This document shows, piece by piece, positions 1 through 5,606 of a DNA stretch of 30,690 bases. The stretch spans positions 1 to 30,690 of IMG/VR virus record IMGVR_UViG_3300010354_000368; one strand, 5' to 3'. The first letter of the stretch is position 1. Each line of letters begins with the position of its first letter. Position numbers and translations under genes: made by a program. The notes below the pieces were generated by a model that ran no database searches, was not told the origin of the DNA, and was given only the letters and a program-made list of their open reading frames with translations. Origin of the DNA: a virus.

Positions 1-107
1 AGAAACTAATATCTGACCAGTACACGCAAGAACAGTATGACGAAGCAGTGAAAAAGCTCTCTGAAGAGGCTGACGAACTTTACAGAAAAGCTGGATTTGT
101 AGCCTAG
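1..107 (+). CDS. 3' end of an unknown gene (partial)
   Basis: An open frame enters from the left edge and ends at TAG (105-107), giving the last 34 residues of a protein. The visible part is charged and helical, with a KKLSEEADELYRKAGF segment near the end. It is followed within ten bases by a strong terminator, which supports a real 3' gene end. No function can be assigned from this fragment. Confidence 0.6.
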   Translation, partial: KLISDQYTQEQYDEAVKKLSEEADELYRKAGFVA

Positions 108-113
108 AACGCC

Positions 114-150
114 AAAAGGGGAACCCTCTTTGCTGGGGGTTCCCTTTCTT
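114..150 (+). terminator. Rho-independent terminator after the left-edge gene
   Basis: Perfect 8-bp inverted repeat GGGAACCC (119-126) / GGGTTCCC (137-144) with a 10-base loop, preceded by AAAAG and followed by TTTCTTTCT. It ends transcription of the + strand gene at the left edge. The A-run on the upstream side means it could also act weakly on the other strand. Confidence 0.85.
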
Positions 151-400
151 TCTGCCCTAATTCTCGCCGCTTCAAAGGCGATTCTACGCCCCTTTTCTCA
201 CGCTTCCGGTTCGGTCTACCCTCACGCCCAGGTGCTGCCCTGCTTTGTCTTGCCCAAATCCAGATTCGCCTTCCAGCTCCCAGAACCCTTTTTTGAAATT
301 TGAATTTGAAAATTGAAAATTGAATTTGAAATTTGAGTTTTGAAATCCGAATCCGAAAACCGGGTTTGGATACGCAGAATCCAAAATCAAAAATCGAAAA
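151..400. other. Non-coding spacer with AT-rich repeats
   Basis: No credible gene is seen here. Open frames on the minus strand run through repeats and have no family resemblance. The left part (151-290) is ordinary mixed sequence. The right part (about 290-400) is a run of GAAATTTG, GAATTTG and GAAAATT units that leads directly into the next start codon. Confidence 0.6.
290..400. repeat. AT-rich heptad-like repeat block
   Basis: Imperfect tandem units of 7-8 bases (GAAATTT, GAATTTG, GAAAATT and relatives) fill 290-345. They pass into GAAATCC / CAAAATC-type units up to the ATG at 401. The same vocabulary recurs before the genes at 726, 892 and 1195 (GAAACCAAAA, CAAAATC). It also recurs, in minus-strand orientation, before the gene starting at 2024. 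The repeats are partly self-complementary. Their role is unknown. Confidence 0.6.
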
Positions 401-676
401 ATGAAAAACCGTTACCCTTCCGTTTGTTCCGCCTGTTCTGAGTCCGTGCCTTCTCAAGCTGGCACTCTCTCCCGTGCTACCGTTAACCGCCGCACAGTGT
501 GGATTGTCACCTGTTCTGGTTGCCTTGACCCCGAGCACCCCGACACTGAGGCTTTAGCCGCGTCGCGCGGCGACAGCGTTTCGTTTGGCGTTGTGACGTC
601 CACCGGTTGGACGGGCTACCGCAATCGTCGTGGCCGGTGCGAAGATGCACCGTGCTGCGGCTGCTGCACGTTCTGA
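401..676 (+). CDS. Small cysteine-rich, zinc-ribbon-like protein (91 aa)
   Basis: Not recognised as a named family. Two cysteine pairs, CSAC near residues 9-12 and CSGC near 38-41, are spaced like a treble-clef or zinc-ribbon finger, with a Trp-Ile-Val-Thr strand before the second pair. A second cysteine cluster (CEDAPCCGCC) sits at the extreme C-terminus. Proteins with this kind of finger are common in phage accessory regions, but no job can be given. The start is the ATG after an A-rich repeat leader; no Shine-Dalgarno is visible. It is the first of four small + strand genes. Confidence 0.6.
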   Translation: MKNRYPSVCSACSESVPSQAGTLSRATVNRRTVWIVTCSGCLDPEHPDTEALAASRGDSVSFGVVTSTGWTGYRNRRGRCEDAPCCGCCTF

Positions 677-725
677 AAATCAAAATCAAAAAACCAAAAT
701 CAAAACTAGTACATGAAATACAAAT

Positions 726-902
726 ATGAATGAAATTGAAAGATTAAAAGAAAAATTAAAGCAATGGGAAGAATGTGCCGATATGCTGTTTGTGTATGCC
801 GATGAAGTAAAATATGGAACACACAATCAGGCTTTATGGGAAGCAGCTTGCCAAGATATCGAGAAATACAAAAAACTAAAAGAACAGACAAATGAGAATT
901 GA
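726..902 (+). CDS. Hypothetical small helical protein (58 aa)
   Basis: ATG at 726, TGA at 900-902. The protein starts MNEIERLKEKLKQWEECADM and is strongly charged and helical, with aromatic and acidic residues typical of small phage proteins that pair or cap other proteins. Codon use is AT-rich. Its last 11 bases overlap the start of the next gene (892), so the two are probably translated together. A competing ATG at 730 is in another frame and soon closes. No function is assigned. Confidence 0.6.
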   Translation: MNEIERLKEKLKQWEECADMLFVYADEVKYGTHNQALWEAACQDIEKYKKLKEQTNEN

Positions 903-1173
903 AACCAAAATCGAAACTGACTACGGAACCGTTAACGTCATTCGAACCGAAGATTACTTCTTCGCCGGGTTCGCGGATGAAAAGGAGTGCCCCTTGCATA
1001 TCGAAGCTTGGCCCGTGGATGGAAAGTTCGGGGCGTACTATTTCCGCTCACACTATACGCTTTTCCACAAGCCCGAGGATGAGAGCTGGCTGGATTTCCT
1101 CGCTGCCCTCGATCCCGGCTGGGCAATCCTGCCTTGGGCACGTGCTTTGGTGGGTGCGGCTTTCCCGGTTTAA
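892..1173 (+). CDS. Hypothetical protein (93 aa)
   Basis: Unrecognised. Its composition is that of a folded soluble protein, rich in aromatic residues (DYFFAGF, FGAYYFRSHYTLFH, SWLDFLAALDPGW), without membrane segments. It overlaps the preceding 58-aa gene by 11 bases. Its last codons GCTTTCCCGGTTTA are identical to those of the next gene, so both proteins end in AFPV. Another open frame starts at 899 but has an unnatural Ser/Lys/Pro-rich product and is judged a shadow. Confidence 0.6.
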   Translation: MRIETKIETDYGTVNVIRTEDYFFAGFADEKECPLHIEAWPVDGKFGAYYFRSHYTLFHKPEDESWLDFLAALDPGWAILPWARALVGAAFPV

Positions 1174-1385
1174 TTTTGAAACCAAAAAACCAAAATGAAA
1201 ATACGTTGTCACCTCATCAACATCGACGGAATCTGGAAGATTGAGCCTCTGCCGCCTGCGGAAGGCTCCAGCAAATGGTGCTTTACGGAAGCAGATGCCC
1301 GCAAATGGGCGGAGGAACACAATCTCGAATTGATTCGCGCTCGCCGGTTGGACACCGACCGCAATCTTGAGGCTTTCCCGGTTTA
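1158..1385 (+). repeat. 15-bp direct repeat at the 3' ends of two adjacent genes
   Basis: GGCTTTCCCGGTTTA occurs at 1158-1172 and again at 1371-1385. Both copies are in the same reading frame and end in the stop codon of their gene, so two otherwise dissimilar proteins share the C-terminal residues AFPV. The copies are 213 bases apart. Confidence 0.75.
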
Positions 1386-1386
1386 G
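1195..1386 (+). CDS. Hypothetical protein (63 aa)
   Basis: Unrecognised small protein with an N-terminal beta-like stretch (MKIRCHLINIDGIWKIEPLP) and a helix containing EADARKWAEEHNLELI. The second half looks like a helix that modifies or supports a small sheet. It starts after an A-rich leader (GAAACCAAAA repeated) with no Shine-Dalgarno. Its TAG overlaps, tail to tail, the TAA of the gene on the other strand (TTAG at 1383-1386), so this is the convergent junction between the + strip and the long - strand cluster. Confidence 0.6.
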   Translation: MKIRCHLINIDGIWKIEPLPPAEGSSKWCFTEADARKWAEEHNLELIRARRLDTDRNLEAFPV

Positions 1387-2024
1387 CCTTCCCCTTCCTT
1401 AGCCGCTCCTGGGTCACCCTTGGGGCGGCTTTCGTCCGTTTGGGGGACTTTCGCCGCCGCAATCTCTACGGCAGGCTTCATCGCGAAAAGGAACTGGTCA
1501 CGCAGTTCCGCATCGTTCGTGTGCACGTGCATGTGCACGGAGCTGACGTTTGCTGCTGCCTGCGCTTCCATTTCCATAAGCGTCTCTGCGGCTTTGTGAA
1601 ACGCCAGCACAGCGTCACGCCCTTCCATTTCCGGGAGGAGTTCCTCAACGCGATCCAAAGCATTTTCCGCCGTTCTCTGAAGCTTACGGCGAAAATTGAT
1701 TTTGAACATATCATTTGCAAACTGGGTATCCTCATCCAGTGCCCGCAGTTTGACGTCCCCGACAACGGTCTTACTTAGCCCGGTGATTTCCGCAATCTGC
1801 ACAATCGTTTTCCCGGAGGTGTATAGCTCCAGGATCTTCTTGCGTTGTTCCTCGGTCACGCTCGCCCAGTAACCCTGGCCGTTAATCTTCTGGATGTGCT
1901 CGCACCCGTGGACGTGATCCTCGATCTTGACGCCATTCAGACCAGCGAGCTGACGCGCCCGGCTCTCGGCGGATCGGTAGACCTTTTTCTTAACTGGCTT
2001 TGCGTTTGGTTTTTGCTTTTTCAT
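1383..2024 (-). CDS. HTH protein, possible small terminase subunit (213 aa)
   Basis: The N-terminus is very basic (about 25 residues, Lys-rich). A helix-turn-helix region follows at about residues 55-90: TEEQRKKILELY, then KTIVQIAEITGLSKTVV. Next comes a long helical region (about 100-160), and the tail is acidic and disordered. A DNA-binding head with helical oligomerisation segments is the usual plan of phage small terminase subunits, which recognise the packaging site. A plain transcriptional regulator is equally possible. No large terminase lies in the window to settle it. The start ATG follows an A/T-rich repeat leader without Shine-Dalgarno. Confidence 0.6.
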   Translation of the reverse strand: MKKQKPNAKPVKKKVYRSAESRARQLAGLNGVKIEDHVHGCEHIQKINGQGYWASVTEEQRKKILELYTSGKTIVQIAEITGLSKTVVGDVKLRALDEDTQFANDMFKINFRRKLQRTAENALDRVEELLPEMEGRDAVLAFHKAAETLMEMEAQAAANVSSVHMHVHTNDAELRDQFLFAMKPAVEIAAAKVPQTDESRPKGDPGAAKEGEG

Positions 2025-2310
2025 TTTTGAATTTGAAATTTGAATTTCGATTTTGCTTTTCCAATTTCAATTTCAGATGTCGCTCTCGATCCCGCTTTCT
2101 TCCCGTGATGATTGAGCACGGATAGCACATCTTCTGCCAAGGTGAGTGCATGGATACCATGCTGCCACACACGGCACACGGCTTTTCCACACGGAATGCA
2201 GCCGTCTCCTTCTGCGTGGGCTTCTCCAGCGGTGGAAAAACAATCCAGCCTTTACGCATTCCGGCCAGCACCACCTTGTGACACTCAGCGTAAAACTCTT
2301 TGGTTAGCAT
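1990..2310 (-). CDS. Small zinc-finger protein (106 aa)
   Basis: Residues about 45-65 hold a CxxC...CxxC finger (CAVCGS, then MCYPCS), followed by a basic stretch GRKRDRERH. The C-terminal 30 residues are Lys/Asn-rich and are read through the AT-rich repeat leader of the next gene, overlapping it by 35 bases. The tail may therefore be low-value sequence. The ATG shares one base with the preceding stop (TAATG), which suggests coupled translation. The role is unknown; a small nucleic-acid or protein-binding adaptor is a reasonable guess only. Confidence 0.6.
   Translation of the reverse strand: MLTKEFYAECHKVVLAGMRKGWIVFPPLEKPTQKETAAFRVEKPCAVCGSMVSMHSPWQKMCYPCSIITGRKRDRERHLKLKLEKQNRNSNFKFKNEKAKTKRKAS
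2026..2085 (-). repeat. AT-rich repeat leader before the HTH gene
   Basis: Read on the minus strand this is GAAATTGAAATTGG..., then ATCGAAATTCAAATTTC and AAATTCAAAA up to the ATG. It uses the same unit types as the block at 290-400 but on the other strand, so the two blocks form a loose inverted pair around the + strand accessory genes. It also encodes the Lys/Asn-rich C-terminus of the neighbouring 106-aa protein. Confidence 0.55.
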
Positions 2311-2552
2311 TATGCGTATGCGATGAGGTTTCCGGGTTCCGTGCTCTTGGCAATCGTACCGTGCTGCGTGTAGATCGACCCTGGTGGCAGTAGTCGTGCC
2401 TGCGACTGTACGCTCCCAGGAATCTCGGTTGGCAGGCTCGTCTTGGGCAGTGTGTCGTTTGTCTGGACAATTGCACGGATGAGCGGTGTCGTCGGGTTAT
2501 AGGCCGCCAGTTGACGGACGGACATGATCTGCGGTGTGGTGTTGATGGTCAT
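2310..2552 (-). CDS. Hypothetical protein (80 aa)
   Basis: Unrecognised. A polar protein rich in Thr, Pro, Ser and Gln with few charged residues and no clear domain. It looks extended or disordered (MTINTTPQIMSVRQLAAYNP at the start). Its ATG overlaps the methyltransferase stop as ATGA, and its TAA overlaps the next ATG, so it sits inside the coupled chain and is probably translated. Confidence 0.5.
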   Translation of the reverse strand: MTINTTPQIMSVRQLAAYNPTTPLIRAIVQTNDTLPKTSLPTEIPGSVQSQARLLPPGSIYTQHGTIAKSTEPGNLIAYA

Positions 2553-3406
2553 GGGTGTGGGTTAGCTGAAAGTTCCTGCATTAAAACTCGGAAGGCTCGC
2601 TCTGCGGTTGCGGGGACGACTCCGTTGCCGAGCATGCGCAGCTCGTCGGTACGATTGTCACCGGAGATGCACAACTTGCCATAGTCCAGCCCACTGGAAG
2701 TCCGAGTAATGTCTCCACCCAGCGCTGGTTGAGTTTGCCTGACGGTTCTAGGCGGCTCCCATGCGTGCTGGAGTTCGCCGGGTTGGCTTGGCCATGCTTG
2801 ATTACTACTGTAGTCAATGACTCCTGACTGCCCTTCATTCCCCGTGAACGATCCTGAAAGCCCTGTCTCACCTCCGATGCCACTGGACTCGGCCAAGACA
2901 AACACCCGTTTCCGTTGGTGGGGCGCACCAACTTCGCTCGCGCTGAATATGCCCCACGTCGTTCGGTAACCCATTCGTCCCAGGTCGTCGAGGACGTCAC
3001 GCAGCCCGAGGGTAATGTGTCCCTCGACGTTCTCGAAGAAACAGATTCTGGGCTGCAAGGTAGCAATTCCATCTGCAATCCACGGCCAGAGGTGCCGAGG
3101 GTCGTCTTTTCCTGCTCGTTTTCCTGCAGAACTAAATGGTTGGCAGGGATATCCGCCAGAGAGGATGTCCACTTTGCCTCGAAAAGACCTCCAAGGAAAG
3201 GACTTGAGATCAGTCCAAATCGGAGCCGCATCAAGCGACCCGCCTTCCATTCTCGCAAGAAGAAGCTCGACTGCGCTGGCTTCGATCTCCGAATAAGCGA
3301 CTGTTCGCAAGCCTGGGATGCAGCGACGGAGTCCGAGGTCAATGCCTCCGTACCCGCTGCAAAGGCTGATATGAGTTGTTTGGGTAGTATCCACATCAGT
3401 CAACAT
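2549..3406 (-). CDS. DNA (cytosine-5) methyltransferase (285 aa)
   Basis: Transfers a methyl group from S-adenosylmethionine to C5 of cytosine in DNA. All core motifs are present. Motif I is SLCSGYGGIDLGL (14-26). Motif IV is GGYPCQPFS with catalytic Cys88. Motif VI is ENV (125-127). Motif VIII is QRKR (164-167). Motif X is LGNGVVP (259-265). The target-recognition region (about 172-250) is short. No restriction enzyme partner lies nearby, so this is probably an orphan phage enzyme that protects phage DNA or alters expression. The start is the ATG overlapping the preceding 19-aa gene. A second long open frame covers almost the whole gene on the same strand (separate entry). Confidence 0.95.
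   Translation of the reverse strand: MLTDVDTTQTTHISLCSGYGGIDLGLRRCIPGLRTVAYSEIEASAVELLLARMEGGSLDAAPIWTDLKSFPWRSFRGKVDILSGGYPCQPFSSAGKRAGKDDPRHLWPWIADGIATLQPRICFFENVEGHITLGLRDVLDDLGRMGYRTTWGIFSASEVGAPHQRKRVFVLAESSGIGGETGLSGSFTGNEGQSGVIDYSSNQAWPSQPGELQHAWEPPRTVRQTQPALGGDITRTSSGLDYGKLCISGDNRTDELRMLGNGVVPATAERAFRVLMQELSANPHP
2581..3396 (-). CDS. Overprinted second frame within the methyltransferase gene (271 codons)
   Basis: An ATG-started frame, +1 relative to the methyltransferase, stays open for 271 codons from just inside the gene to near its end. The product is not random-looking. It has TTWDEWVTERRGAYSARAKL (138-157), LSWPSPVAS (166-174) and GKLNQRWVETLLGLPVGWT (220-238). WPTP-type segments and an LNPxWVExLMGxPxGWT ending are, from memory, characteristic of a group of phage proteins linked to C5 methyltransferases. 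Either this frame is translated, or it is used after a frameshift to give an alternative recognition domain, or it is a passive mirror of a conserved gene. I cannot decide without database comparison. Confidence 0.35.
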   Translation of the reverse strand: MWILPKQLISAFAAGTEALTSDSVAASQACEQSLIRRSKPAQSSFFLREWKAGRLMRLRFGLISSPFLGGLFEAKWTSSLADIPANHLVLQENEQEKTTLGTSGRGLQMELLPCSPESVSSRTSRDTLPSGCVTSSTTWDEWVTERRGAYSARAKLVRPTNGNGCLSWPSPVASEVRQGFQDRSRGMKGSQESLTTVVIKHGQANPANSSTHGSRLEPSGKLNQRWVETLLGLPVGWTMASCASPVTIVPTSCACSATESSPQPQSEPSEF

Positions 3407-3455
3407 AGTAAATGATCACGGCAGCAACGATGACTGCCATCAGGATGTCGGTCAT
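3396..3455 (-). CDS. 19-aa transmembrane microprotein
   Basis: ATG at 3455, TGA at 3396-3398; the product is MTDILMAVIVAAVIIYYVD. It is a single hydrophobic helix with an acidic residue at each end. It overlaps the upstream stop as ATGA and the methyltransferase start by 11 bases, so it fits exactly into the coupled gene chain and fills what would otherwise be a 45-base gap. Function is unknown; small membrane peptides of phages can act in lysis timing or exclusion, but nothing here shows that. Confidence 0.45.
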   Translation of the reverse strand: MTDILMAVIVAAVIIYYVD

Positions 3456-3784
3456 TCGAGTGCCTCTTTTGCTTCTTCGCGCAATCTGTGCAGTGGCAGC
3501 CAATCGGAATATGCGACACGTTTTAAGGCCTCTTGGAGCCTTTCAATGACGGCAGCCTGACCGCTATTCTCGATCCGCAGGTCGTGGATAACCTGCGCTT
3601 GTTGCTCGTTAAGGGCTTCTAGGTTTTTGATGGTATGCTTCAGAATGGCTTCTCCAGCCTTGTTCATGCCACCGTTTAACATCCTGCCGTAGCGCACGAT
3701 GGCTTCCTTAGTCCAATCGTCGAGCTCTACGCCATCACATTGCAGCCCGGCTTCGTACCAACACGTTTCTTCTTTTGGTGTCAT
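3452..3784 (-). CDS. Hypothetical coiled-coil protein (110 aa)
   Basis: Unrecognised. The middle (about residues 45-90) is heptad-like helix (LKHTIKNLEALNEQQAQVI and following), suggesting a coiled coil, followed by LHRLREEAKEALE. The ATG at 3784 is chosen because AGGAG lies five bases upstream. A GTG at 3790 that overlaps the preceding stop (GTGA) would add two residues. It ends in the ATGA junction with the 19-aa peptide. Confidence 0.6.
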   Translation of the reverse strand: MTPKEETCWYEAGLQCDGVELDDWTKEAIVRYGRMLNGGMNKAGEAILKHTIKNLEALNEQQAQVIHDLRIENSGQAAVIERLQEALKRVAYSDWLPLHRLREEAKEALE

Positions 3785-3786
3785 AT

Positions 3787-4149
3787 TCACTCCTGCACCT
3801 CCCTTTTCATTTTCGCGGCGTCACGAAATTGATCTGCCGAGGATTCCTCGGTAGTTGCGCCCCCAACCGTCAAGGATTCCTTGTCAATTGCCGGGGATTG
3901 CTCGGTGCGCCTTGCCCACCATTCCTGAGTGCCCCAGTCATCCTCCAAAACAGCACCAGCACACGGCGCGTCCATAGAATCCAACTGTCTTAAGACATGC
4001 TCGTACTTTTTAACCTTCCAGATCAAATCCATTAACACTCCTGCCGCTTGATTACAGACCCTATAAACTTGTCTGCAAGTTGGGGTTGGAACATCTCCGT
4101 AAAGCGCGGCTGTTTCCACTAGTTCTCTGCAAAGTTGCTCGTTTGTCAT
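3787..4149 (-). CDS. Hypothetical protein (120 aa)
   Basis: Unrecognised. The N-terminal half is helical (NEQLCRELVETAALYGDVPT, later VLMDLIWKVKKYEHVLRQL). The C-terminal half is polar and acidic with a WWARRTEQSP stretch. The ATG at 4149 overlaps the previous stop as ATGA and is preferred over a GTG further upstream. It is part of the tightly packed early gene chain. Confidence 0.55.
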   Translation of the reverse strand: MTNEQLCRELVETAALYGDVPTPTCRQVYRVCNQAAGVLMDLIWKVKKYEHVLRQLDSMDAPCAGAVLEDDWGTQEWWARRTEQSPAIDKESLTVGGATTEESSADQFRDAAKMKREVQE

Positions 4150-4487
4150 TCTGCCGCCCCTTTCCACTTGTCAATCGCCCACAGAAATGCCTCTGCGCGC
4201 TGGCGGGCGGTGGCCCTATAAGTTTTGCCAACTGTTCTGTACCAGATATTATCGCCAACAATTTCCTTTATGTTTGCGAAATAATCTTTCTCCTGCTGAA
4301 GGCTAAGCACCTTCTCCGCCTCATGCATTGCGTTGAGGTCGCAGGTGTATTTTGGAATTGGTTTTCTGTGCGCTTCATATTTGTCTGGCGGAAAACCTCG
4401 CACCCTAAATCCGCCGTTTTCGCATTCACCAATTTCCGTCCACCCACACGCCTCCGCAATCGCCGCGTTGATTTCGTTGTCAGTCAT
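4146..4487 (-). CDS. Phage ABA-sandwich-domain protein (113 aa)
   Basis: The sequence has the features I associate with the phage ABA sandwich domain. The N-terminus is INAAIAEACGWTEIG. The central DLNAMHEAEKVL lies at about 51-62. The C-terminus is TARQRAEAFLWAIDKWK. These proteins are frequent in temperate and lytic phage early regions. Their role is unknown. The ATG overlaps the stop of a 43-aa gene (ATGA), and its own stop overlaps the next start. Confidence 0.8.
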   Translation of the reverse strand: MTDNEINAAIAEACGWTEIGECENGGFRVRGFPPDKYEAHRKPIPKYTCDLNAMHEAEKVLSLQQEKDYFANIKEIVGDNIWYRTVGKTYRATARQRAEAFLWAIDKWKGAAE

Positions 4488-4615
4488 TTTTGATTGTATG
4501 TTTGGTTTAAGACCTGCCTTGCAAGCTGATCCAACTCAATCTGAGAAAACGCAATGTTGTTTTCCAGTCTTTTTAGGTCGATTATTTTAGCGTGCTTATC
4601 TAAATAATCATTCAT
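4484..4615 (-). CDS. Hypothetical 43-aa protein
   Basis: ATG at 4615, TGA at 4484-4486. The product is short, charged and helical, beginning MNDYLDKHAKIIDLKRLE and ending in a Gln/Asn-rich tail. It fills the gap between the 77-aa gene (8-base overlap) and the ABA-sandwich gene (ATGA overlap), which is the main reason to believe it. Codon use is AT-rich like its upstream neighbour. Confidence 0.55.
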   Translation of the reverse strand: MNDYLDKHAKIIDLKRLENNIAFSQIELDQLARQVLNQTYNQK

Positions 4616-4841
4616 TTACTTCTTCGTATGTAATTTTAAATTTAACTAATTCCCAAATTGCTTTTTTTACAGATCCGCTTTCACATCTAATACTGAACTC
4701 ATCTTGTAGTACATTTTTAGCTAACCATAGAATATCAGGATGAAAATCTACACACTCTGCCTGTGTGGAATGAGGATCAAAATATAACCATTTATTTGGA
4801 TAGCCTTTATTCCGATAACCGTAGCGATATTCTATAATCAT
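4608..4841 (-). CDS. Hypothetical protein, AT-rich gene (77 aa)
   Basis: Unrecognised. The product is aromatic-rich (MIIEYRYGYRNKGYPNKWLY) with a helical C-terminal half. The DNA is clearly richer in A and T than most neighbouring genes (for example codons AAA, TTA, ATA and GAT), suggesting a recent arrival. The ATG overlaps the stop of a 22-aa frame (ATGA). Confidence 0.55.
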   Translation of the reverse strand: MIIEYRYGYRNKGYPNKWLYFDPHSTQAECVDFHPDILWLAKNVLQDEFSIRCESGSVKKAIWELVKFKITYEEVNE

Positions 4842-4906
4842 ATCTTTTCGATGCTATAGTTTGTATTGAGTTGCTGCACTAATCTATTTTTTGTTTCTGT
4901 GGTCAT
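4838..4906 (-). CDS. Putative 22-aa microprotein
   Basis: ATG at 4906 overlaps the stop of the 137-aa gene as ATGA. TGA at 4838-4840 overlaps the next start as ATGA. The product is a polar helix starting MTTETKNRLVQQLNT. Its support is the perfect double coupling. It may instead be only a relay that lets ribosomes reach the 77-aa gene. Confidence 0.4.
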   Translation of the reverse strand: MTTETKNRLVQQLNTNYSIEKI

Positions 4907-5316
4907 TTTGTCATCTCTTTGTCGATTTCTCCGAGTGTAAACGTCTTGCCATTCACAGTGATGCGCGTCTCGGGCGGGAGTGCTATTCTTCCGTGCAACT
5001 CCATGAAGTGAGCAAGCTCCTGCTCAAGCTCTGCGATGCGCTGGTGCGCTTTTGCGAGCTGCGCCCCGAGCGTGCGGGGTGCTTTGGCAGGGACAGCAAG
5101 ACCGAAAGCCAAGCAAAGCTCGGTGTAAGTCTTCTTGCCCATCTGCCAGCAGTTTCTGGTGTTTGGGTGGTTAAGCCACTTTACCAGCTCGTCGCGAGTC
5201 TTGTGCTGTGCGGCAAACTTGGCAGCACGGTAGCTAAGTGGTTGCCCGAGGATGCAGCCCAAGTCTTGAGCCGTTTTCTCGCGGAATACTAAACGATCTT
5301 TCTGTGAACTATTCAT
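4903..5316 (-). CDS. Hypothetical coiled-coil protein (137 aa)
   Basis: Unrecognised as a family. An N-terminal folded part (about 1-75) contains NHPNTRNCWQMGKKTYTEL, which could be a small helical nucleic-acid-type domain. It is followed by a coiled-coil helix (AQLAKAHQRIAELEQELAHF, about 85-104) and a short beta ending ITVNGKTFTLGEIDKE. A DNA-binding protein that dimerises through the helix is plausible but unproven. It overlaps the preceding gene by 8 bases and the 22-aa frame by 4. Confidence 0.6.
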   Translation of the reverse strand: MNSSQKDRLVFREKTAQDLGCILGQPLSYRAAKFAAQHKTRDELVKWLNHPNTRNCWQMGKKTYTELCLAFGLAVPAKAPRTLGAQLAKAHQRIAELEQELAHFMELHGRIALPPETRITVNGKTFTLGEIDKEMTK

Positions 5317-5524
5317 TTTCTTGTATGAGTTTGTATGCTTCTGCCATTACCAGATCAGCGTCGAGTAACACTGCCCGGTCTCCAGGCATGGAGTCCATGT
5401 CGTTAATCAGCTTCTGCCGCAAACGTGTGGAAAGTCCTTTGATGACATGCTCTGCCATCCGAGTAAAGTGCCGATGCCGGATCAGTTCGGCACGAAGATC
5501 TGCGATATTTAGTGGATTACTCAT
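5309..5524 (-). CDS. Hypothetical helical protein (71 aa)
   Basis: Unrecognised, entirely helical in appearance (MSNPLNIADLRAELIRHRHF, then GLSTRLRQKLINDMD, ending MAEAYKLIQENE). The ATG at 5524 lies within the 3' end of the 29-aa gene; a TTG two codons upstream is less likely. It is translationally linked to both neighbours. Confidence 0.55.
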   Translation of the reverse strand: MSNPLNIADLRAELIRHRHFTRMAEHVIKGLSTRLRQKLINDMDSMPGDRAVLLDADLVMAEAYKLIQENE

Positions 5525-5606
5525 TATCAATGAACAGGTTTAGTATAGTGCAAACAAAAGCTGCGATGGCGGCCAAAACAATGGCAATGTGTGATTTTTT
5601 CTTCAT
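5517..5606 (-). CDS. 29-aa membrane microprotein
   Basis: ATG at 5606 overlaps the helicase C-piece stop (ATGA); TAA at 5517-5519. The product starts with KKK and then has one hydrophobic helix of about 19 residues (IAIVLAAIAAFVCTILNLF) and ends DNE, so it looks like a single-pass membrane peptide or uncleaved signal anchor. It overlaps the next gene by 8 bases. Function is unknown. Confidence 0.5.
   Translation of the reverse strand: MKKKSHIAIVLAAIAAFVCTILNLFIDNE

Noticed and set aside
104-538. 144-codon minus-strand open frame at the left end
   Set aside because: It runs through the terminator and the AT-rich repeats, the product is low-complexity, and it opposes a better + strand gene.
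2549-3406. Restriction-modification system
   Set aside because: No restriction endonuclease-like gene is next to the methyltransferase; the PD-(D/E)XK genes found are recombination-type and lie in the replication cluster.
2915-3415. 166-codon + strand frame opposite the methyltransferase
   Set aside because: Unlike the same-strand second frame, it shows no family-like motifs; treated as a shadow.
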